Assembly (NCBI GenBank): GCA_017883345.1
Contig: JADGNT010000103.1
Span: forward strand, 1 to 10,263
DNA: 10,263 nt
Source: Candidatus Solibacter sp.
Lineage (GTDB): Bacteria; Acidobacteriota; Terriglobia; Bryobacterales; Bryobacteraceae
Direction: 5' to 3'
Numbering within the stretch: position 1 is the first letter of the stretch; each line of letters opens with the position of its first letter. The notes beneath the pieces were generated by a model. The model searched no databases, had not been told where the DNA came from, and worked only from the letters and a program-made list of their open reading frames with translations. This document shows, one piece after another, positions 5,663-10,263 of the stretch. The translations under genes were made by a program, and so were the position numbers.

Positions 5663-5911
5663 TCAACGCCTATCGGCTGCGATCATTCTGCGCCGGGCCT
5701 TGACGATACCGGGCACATCGGCTTCGGTATAGCCCGATTCACGGCCAGTTTGAAGACCGTACGCGAGCAGATCCTGCCAGGACTGTTCCTCAAGCCCTTT
5801 TCGCAGGGCGTCCTCAGCCAGTTCATCGACGGTCTTGCCCTCGGCCTGCGCCTTCGATTGCAGTTCGGCCAGCAGTTCGTCCGATACGCGAACATTGTTC
5901 TGGGTTGCCAT
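5663..5911 (-). CDS. Antitoxin of a VapBC-type module (CopG/RHH-like)
   Basis: An 82-residue protein with a ribbon-helix-helix N-terminus: strand MATQNNVRVS, then DELLAELQSKAQAEGKTVDE and LAEDALRKGLEE as the two helices. The C-terminal tail (SWQDLLAYGLQTGRESGYTE, then IVKARRRMI) is the likely toxin-binding part. ATG 5911 is chosen over the longer reading because GGGAG lies four bases upstream and the RHH begins right there; the extra 23 residues of the longer frame do not look like protein. It would repress its own operon and neutralise a PIN toxin, but the partner downstream is truncated, so this antitoxin is an orphan in place. It may still act as a DNA-binding regulator or counteract a related toxin elsewhere. 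Confidence 0.8.
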   Translation of the reverse strand: MATQNNVRVSDELLAELQSKAQAEGKTVDELAEDALRKGLEEQSWQDLLAYGLQTGRESGYTEADVPGIVKARRRMIAADRR

Positions 5912-5987
5912 GTCGCTCCCTTCTTTCAGCGTACCGTAACGCCAGCCCGTGCGGGTGGCATGCCGCCCCCCACCGGCCACCGCGTTC

Positions 5988-8048
5988 TCAAAAATCGTAT
6001 TGATCGATATTCCCTTTATTAAAGATGAAAGGCTTGCCCAGAATCACCTGGCTGCCGCGCACTTCGACCGTTCCGAGGCGCCCTGCTTGCAGCGAATCCT
6101 TGCCCGTCCGGCCCTCCACCAGCAGCGCCGCCGTGTAGACCGTGAGGTAGCCTAGATCCTTCGTATTCCACAGCACCACCGCCTGCACCACGCCATCGTG
6201 CACGTATCGCTTGCAGAGATTGGGCAACGACAGTCCGATCACAAAGACATCCTTGCGACCCGCCTGCTGCACCGCCTCGGCCGAACCCGGCACCGCCGGC
6301 GCCGAAATGGTCACGATCAGCTTCACCTTCGGATACACCTTGAGAATGGTCTGCGTCTCCGCGAACGCCTTGTCGCGATCGTCATCGCTCGGCCGCATCG
6401 CCGCCAGCTTCATCTCCGGGTACTGGGCCGCCACCCGCTGGTGCATGAACTCCATCCACGCGTTCTGATTGGCCGCAGACAGCGGGCCGGTGATAATCGC
6501 GAACTCCCCCTTGCCGCCCAGCAAGCGCGCGCCTTCATCCACCAGGGTGAAGCCGATACCCTCCGGCGTCGCCTGGTTGATGAAGTAGTCGCGCGCGTCC
6601 GGCGCCGCATCGGCATCCCACGTCACCACCTTGATGCCGCGGGCGCGCGCCTTGCGCAAAACGGTCGAAATCCCCGCGGAGTTCTCCACCGATACCGCGA
6701 TGGCATCCACCCCGCGCGTGATCCAGCCTTCGACCACCTCGTTCTGCTTGGCCGCGTCGAGCCCCGTGGGCCCGTCCCAGATGAGGTCCACGCCCGCTTC
6801 CTTGGCGGCTTCTTCGGCGCCCGCCCGGCAACTGATAAAGTACGGGTCGCCCTTGGATTTCGGCATCATGGCGACCACCGGCCGCTTGCCAGGCTTCGCC
6901 AGAGTCCTCGCCGCGGTCGTCGCCAGTACGCCATCCGCCGGCCGCAAGGAGCGCACCAGCCAGATGTTCGTGCCGGCCACGATCAGCGATCCGCCGACCA
7001 CCGCGCAGCACAGAATCGCAAGTTGGGAATTCTTCATTGCATCAGCCTCGTCAATCGTCGCTTGGTTGGACCGCGCGCGCCCCCGCAGGCGCCCCAGCCC
7101 AATCGTCAATACCAACACCACACCCGTCAGCACGCCCGTCATCTCGGAGGGCAGCGCCGCCAGCCGCAATCCGTTCTGCAACACCGAAATCGCGAACAGC
7201 CCGAGCACCGTGCCCCATACCGTGCCGCGCCCGCCGAAGACCGACGTTCCGCCCAGCACCACCGCCGTGATCGCCGCCAGTTCGTATCCCGTCCCCGCGT
7301 CCGATTTTGCCTGTCCCAGGTGCGCCACGTAAATCACCGCGGCCACGCTCGCCACCGCGCCGGACAAAAAGTAGAGCAGCGCCACCCGCCGCTGTACGGG
7401 GATCCCCGCGTAGCGCGCGCCGCCCGGGCTGAAACCCACCGCGTACAACGTGCGCCCGATCGCCGAACGATGCAGCAACACCCAGTACGCGCCGATTGCG
7501 GCCAGCAGAAACGAAAACTGCACCGGCACCACACCACCAATGTAGCCCTGACCCAGCCGCAAAAACCCCGCCGGGAACCCGGAGTAGTTCTCCGCGCCCT
7601 TCGTGATCCCCTCGGCGATGCCGCGGAACAGCGAGAGCGAGCCCAGGGTGACAATCAGCGGCGGCAGATTCAGCTTGGTGATCAACACCGCGTTCAACAG
7701 CCCCGCGAGACACCCCAACAGCAGCGCCGCGCCCGCCGCCGCCGCAATCGGCCAGCCGCCGTCACGCCACAGTACGCCGAAAACCACCGCCGAGAGCCCC
7801 ATGATGGAGCCCACCGACAAATCGATGCCACCGGTGATCATGATCGGCGTCATCGCCAGCGCCAGCAAACCCAGTTCGACGCTGAGGCGCACCACTTCGA
7901 AAAAGTTCGACAGCGTGAAAAAGTTCTCGCCGATCCGAGCGAAGATGGCGATTTCCACCGCCAGAGCGAGCGCCAGCACCCACTCCCCGTTGGGGAAGCA
8001 GATCTCGCGCCACGGCCTACGCTGGTTGAGCGCTAACGATGTCCGCAT
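5988..8048 (-). CDS. CUT2 sugar importer: permease fused to periplasmic binding protein
   Basis: One continuous frame encodes two components of a sugar ABC importer. Numbered from ATG 8075, residues 30-330 are a BPD_transp_2 permease with about ten hydrophobic helices and the family motifs TGGIDLSVGS (81-90) and FGGRGT (280-285). Residues 347-375 form one more membrane helix (MKNSQLAILCCAVVGGSLIV...). Residues from about 390 to the end are a type-I periplasmic binding protein: KGDPYFISCRAGAEEAAKEA, GIKVVTWDADAAP, GLSLPNLCKRYV, VVLWNTKDLGYL and the terminus FNKGNIDQYDF. The binding domain looks like RhaS (rhamnose) or LsrB (AI-2). ATG 8048 (686 residues) is preferred to 8075 because a GGGGA lies close upstream; it overlaps the previous gene by 32 bases. 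An internal ATG at 7037 has its own GAGG (7046-7049). No lipobox is visible, so the domain would stay tethered outside the membrane. Confidence 0.85.
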   Translation of the reverse strand: MRTSLALNQRRPWREICFPNGEWVLALALAVEIAIFARIGENFFTLSNFFEVVRLSVELGLLALAMTPIMITGGIDLSVGSIMGLSAVVFGVLWRDGGWPIAAAAGAALLLGCLAGLLNAVLITKLNLPPLIVTLGSLSLFRGIAEGITKGAENYSGFPAGFLRLGQGYIGGVVPVQFSFLLAAIGAYWVLLHRSAIGRTLYAVGFSPGGARYAGIPVQRRVALLYFLSGAVASVAAVIYVAHLGQAKSDAGTGYELAAITAVVLGGTSVFGGRGTVWGTVLGLFAISVLQNGLRLAALPSEMTGVLTGVVLVLTIGLGRLRGRARSNQATIDEADAMKNSQLAILCCAVVGGSLIVAGTNIWLVRSLRPADGVLATTAARTLAKPGKRPVVAMMPKSKGDPYFISCRAGAEEAAKEAGVDLIWDGPTGLDAAKQNEVVEGWITRGVDAIAVSVENSAGISTVLRKARARGIKVVTWDADAAPDARDYFINQATPEGIGFTLVDEGARLLGGKGEFAIITGPLSAANQNAWMEFMHQRVAAQYPEMKLAAMRPSDDDRDKAFAETQTILKVYPKVKLIVTISAPAVPGSAEAVQQAGRKDVFVIGLSLPNLCKRYVHDGVVQAVVLWNTKDLGYLTVYTAALLVEGRTGKDSLQAGRLGTVEVRGSQVILGKPFIFNKGNIDQYDF

Positions 8049-8979
8049 GTTTCCCCGAACGGACGCGCACCGCATCCATCGAAACCGCCGCCAGAATGAT
8101 GCCGCCCTCGATCGCCCGCTCCCAATACGCGCTGAACCCGAGGAATGTCAGCGCCGGACCGATCACGCCCAGCAGCAGCACCCCCAGCAGCGTTCCGGCA
8201 ATCGTGCCGCGCCCTCCCGAAATAGCCACGCCGCCCACGACCACCGCGGCGATCACTTTCAGTTCCAGTCCGATCCCGGCGTTGCTCGGAATCTGCAGGA
8301 AGCGCACCGCGTTGCACACCGCGGCGAACCCGGTGAGCGCGCCCGTCAGCACGAACACCGCGAACACCACCAGCCGCGGATTGATCCCCGCCAGGCGCGC
8401 CGCATTGGGGCTCGACCCGGTGGCGTACACCACGCGTCCCGCCGCCAGGTTGCGCAGCCCCCAATTCATGCCCACCGCCAGCACCGCCGCACAGCCGGCG
8501 GTAATCACTTCGCTCGCGGCCTGCGATTGTCCGAACCACTGGAATCCCGGCGGCAGATCCTGCACCCAGGCGCCCTGCGTCACCCAGCGCAGCCCGTCGC
8601 GCAGCGCCACCATGGTGGCCAGCGTCACCACAATCGACGGAATCCGCACCCACGCCACCAGCGCGCCGTTGACTGAGCCCATAAGCGCGCCCACCAGGCA
8701 GGCCCCCACGCCCGCCAGCGGTGTGGGCAGCCCCATGCGCGCGAAGACTCCCGTGGCCACGCTACAGATGGCAAACTGCGAGCCCACCGAGATATCGATT
8801 TGTCCGGTGAGAATCACCAGCACCATGCCGAGCGCGACAATCAGCACCGGCATGTTGGCCAGCATCAGGTCGCGCTGGTTGGCGAAGGTGAAGAATCCCG
8901 GCGCCACCACCGCCAGCACCGCGACGATCGCCAGAATCGAAACGATCAACGAAATTTCCCGGCGATGGCGCTGCAACAT
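8017..8979 (-). CDS. CUT2 sugar ABC importer permease
   Basis: A 320-residue inner-membrane permease of the ribose/rhamnose type (BPD_transp_2), full length. Hydrophobic helices begin at about residues 9, 43, 65, 86, 113, 155, 202, 240 and 262. The signature LTGQIDISVGS (57-67) aligns with the GGIDLSVG motif of the second permease. ATGSSPNAARLAGIN (186-200) is the cytoplasmic stretch before the later helices, and ISGGRGTIAGTLLG (253-266) is the second conserved loop. It would form a heterodimer channel with the permease half of the fused protein. The start ATG (8979) shares one base with the TGA of the ATPase gene (TGATG), so translation is coupled. Two different permeases in one operon fit the Rha/Lsr type and not the RbsABC type, which uses one. 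Confidence 0.85.
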   Translation of the reverse strand: MLQRHRREISLIVSILAIVAVLAVVAPGFFTFANQRDLMLANMPVLIVALGMVLVILTGQIDISVGSQFAICSVATGVFARMGLPTPLAGVGACLVGALMGSVNGALVAWVRIPSIVVTLATMVALRDGLRWVTQGAWVQDLPPGFQWFGQSQAASEVITAGCAAVLAVGMNWGLRNLAAGRVVYATGSSPNAARLAGINPRLVVFAVFVLTGALTGFAAVCNAVRFLQIPSNAGIGLELKVIAAVVVGGVAISGGRGTIAGTLLGVLLLGVIGPALTFLGFSAYWERAIEGGIILAAVSMDAVRVRSGKHADIVSAQPA

Positions 8980-10263
8980 CAGGCGTGTCCCAGCGCCAGG
9001 GCGAGAATGTTTTCCTGCGTCGCCTCCGCGCGCGACAGAATGCCCGCGATCGTCCCCGCGTGCATCACTGCGATTCTGTCGCTCATCCCCAGAATCTCCG
9101 GCAGCTCCGAAGATATCATGACAATCGCCATCCCCCGCTCCACCAACTCGACCATGATCTGGTGGATCTCCGATTTCGACCCGATGTCCACGCCCTGCGT
9201 CGGCTCGTCCAGAATCAGCACCTCGGGCGCGATGGCCAGCCAGCGCGCCACCGCCACCTTCTGTTGATTGCCGCCGGAGAGCGACCCCGTCTCCGTGTAG
9301 ACGGAGGGCGTCTTGATGCGCAGGCGCTCCACGTAACTGCGCGCCAGGCTCCGCTCCAGCGCATGATCGATCAGCCCGTGCCGCGACACCGCGTCCAGGT
9401 TGGCCAGGCTGATGTTGGCGGCCACCGGCATCTCCATCACCACGCCGTGCCGCCGCCGATCCTCCGGCAGATAGCCGAGCTTCATCCGGATCGCTTCCGC
9501 CGGCGACTCGATCCGCATGATGTCATCCTGCAACGCGATCGCGCCGTCATCGCAGGGCGTCAGGCCAAACAGGGTCTCCGCCAGTTCGGTGCGCCCCGAC
9601 CCCACCAGTCCCGCGATCCCCAGGATCTCGCCGCGGCGCACCTCGAACGTGACATCGTGGATTCCCGCGGCGCGGCATCCCAGCTTGCGCACATCGAGCG
9701 CAATTTCGCCGATCGGCACGTCGCCCTTGGGAAAGATGGCTTGGATGTCGCGCCCCACCATGAGCCGCACCAGTTCGCCGCGGTCCACGTCGCGCACGTC
9801 GCGCGTGGCGACGTTCTGTCCGTCGCGCAGCACCGTAACGCGGTCCGCGATCACCGCCACCTCGTCCAGCCGGTGGGATATATAGACGATGCCCGCGCCC
9901 TCGCCGCGCAACGCCCCGATCACGCGGAAGAGCCGCTCCACTTCGCGGTCCGTAAGGGAAGCCGTCGGCTCGTCCAGAATCAGGATTCTGGCCCGCGCGC
10001 CAATCGCCTTGGCGATCTCCACCAGTTGCTGCTCCGGCATGCTCAGCGTGCTCACCGTACGCTCTGGCTGAATCTCCGCTCCCGAGCGCTCCAGCAACTC
10101 GCGCGCCTGCCGCCGCCGCGCGCGCCAGTCGATGCGCCGCCAAACCGAGGCGCTCTCCAGCGCCAGCGCGATGTTCTCCTCCACCGTCAGATCCGGGAAC
10201 AGGGCGGGCTGCTGATACACCGCCGCGATTCCCAGCGCGCGCGCCGCGGCCGGGCTGTGGTGC
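8979..10263 (-). CDS. CUT2 sugar ABC importer ATPase (two NBDs), 5' end cut
   Basis: The frame is open to the window edge, so the true start lies beyond 10263. The first visible codons (HHSPAAARALGIAAVYQQPA) are mid-domain: a GTG at 10220 inside this Q-loop stretch is not a real start. Counting from 10220, NBD1 shows Q-loop YQQPALFPDLTVEEN, signature LSMPEQQLVEIAKA (59-72), Walker B ILILDEPTAS (79-88) and switch His116. NBD2 shows GLVGSGRTE (204-212), where the Walker A lysine is Arg as is usual for the second domain of CUT2 ATPases, then LSGGNQQKVAVARW (314-327) and LILDEPTQGVD (335-345). The Walker A of NBD1 is outside the window. The protein powers uptake through the two downstream permeases and sits on the inner face of the membrane. 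It is first of the three genes visible and ends at 8979. Confidence 0.9.
   Translation of the reverse strand, partial: HHSPAAARALGIAAVYQQPALFPDLTVEENIALALESASVWRRIDWRARRRQARELLERSGAEIQPERTVSTLSMPEQQLVEIAKAIGARARILILDEPTASLTDREVERLFRVIGALRGEGAGIVYISHRLDEVAVIADRVTVLRDGQNVATRDVRDVDRGELVRLMVGRDIQAIFPKGDVPIGEIALDVRKLGCRAAGIHDVTFEVRRGEILGIAGLVGSGRTELAETLFGLTPCDDGAIALQDDIMRIESPAEAIRMKLGYLPEDRRRHGVVMEMPVAANISLANLDAVSRHGLIDHALERSLARSYVERLRIKTPSVYTETGSLSGGNQQKVAVARWLAIAPEVLILDEPTQGVDIGSKSEIHQIMVELVERGMAIVMISSELPEILGMSDRIAVMHAGTIAGILSRAEATQENILALALGHA

Noticed and set aside
5912..5987. Possible terminator of the transporter operon between the binding-protein stop and the antitoxin
   Set aside because: Only imperfect GC-rich pairings (such as GGGTGGC/GCCGCCC with almost no loop) and no T-run are present; not a convincing terminator.
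6198..8036. A 612-codon open frame on the plus strand
   Set aside because: It lies opposite the permease/binding-protein gene. Its product is Arg/His/Gln-rich with no domain, the usual antisense shadow in GC-rich DNA.

Overview
The window is GC-rich chromosomal DNA. It has class-III aminotransferase, YdjM-type and CUT2 transporter genes, several solo toxin-antitoxin fragments, and palindromic repeats scattered between genes. The style (high GC, weak Shine-Dalgarno sites, decayed TA modules, a permease/binding-protein fusion) fits a soil Acidobacteriota genome of the Solibacter/Bryobacter kind. That assignment is inference from gene content and was not tested.

Layout. Bases 1-185 hold no gene I can support, but carry two adjacent perfect hairpins sharing an AGGG loop. 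Bases 186-749 are a ParD-like antitoxin and a ParE-like toxin whose reading frame is broken by one extra A. Bases 802-2022 (minus) encode an acetylornithine-type aminotransferase. Bases 2054-2158 are a nested inverted repeat. Bases 2163-2960 (minus) are a small XRE regulator followed by a coiled-coil protein of unknown function. A 291-base AT-rich spacer (about 28% GC over 3001-3180) separates them from a divergent 189-residue protein with a CxxCxGxG...CxC zinc-finger-like N-terminus and a helix-turn-helix-like C-terminal half. That gene ends in a strong hairpin. Then come a YdjM-family membrane hydrolase (3914-4912) and a solo Hpt phosphotransfer protein (4984-5331).

Bases 5406-5486 are a 33+33-base near-perfect palindrome whose arms have a 10-base period. 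It abuts the broken end of a PIN-domain toxin remnant (5489-5662, minus) that still sits directly behind its intact antitoxin (5663-5911, minus).

The right-hand 4.3 kb is a sugar ABC importer operon on the minus strand: a two-domain ATPase (cut by the window edge), a first permease, and a second permease fused to its substrate-binding protein. One ATPase, two different permeases and one binding protein is the composition of the rhamnose (RhaTPQS) and AI-2 (LsrACDB) branch of CUT2 importers. Here four functional parts are made from three genes. An internal ribosome-binding site and ATG at the fusion joint suggest that the binding protein may also be made on its own.
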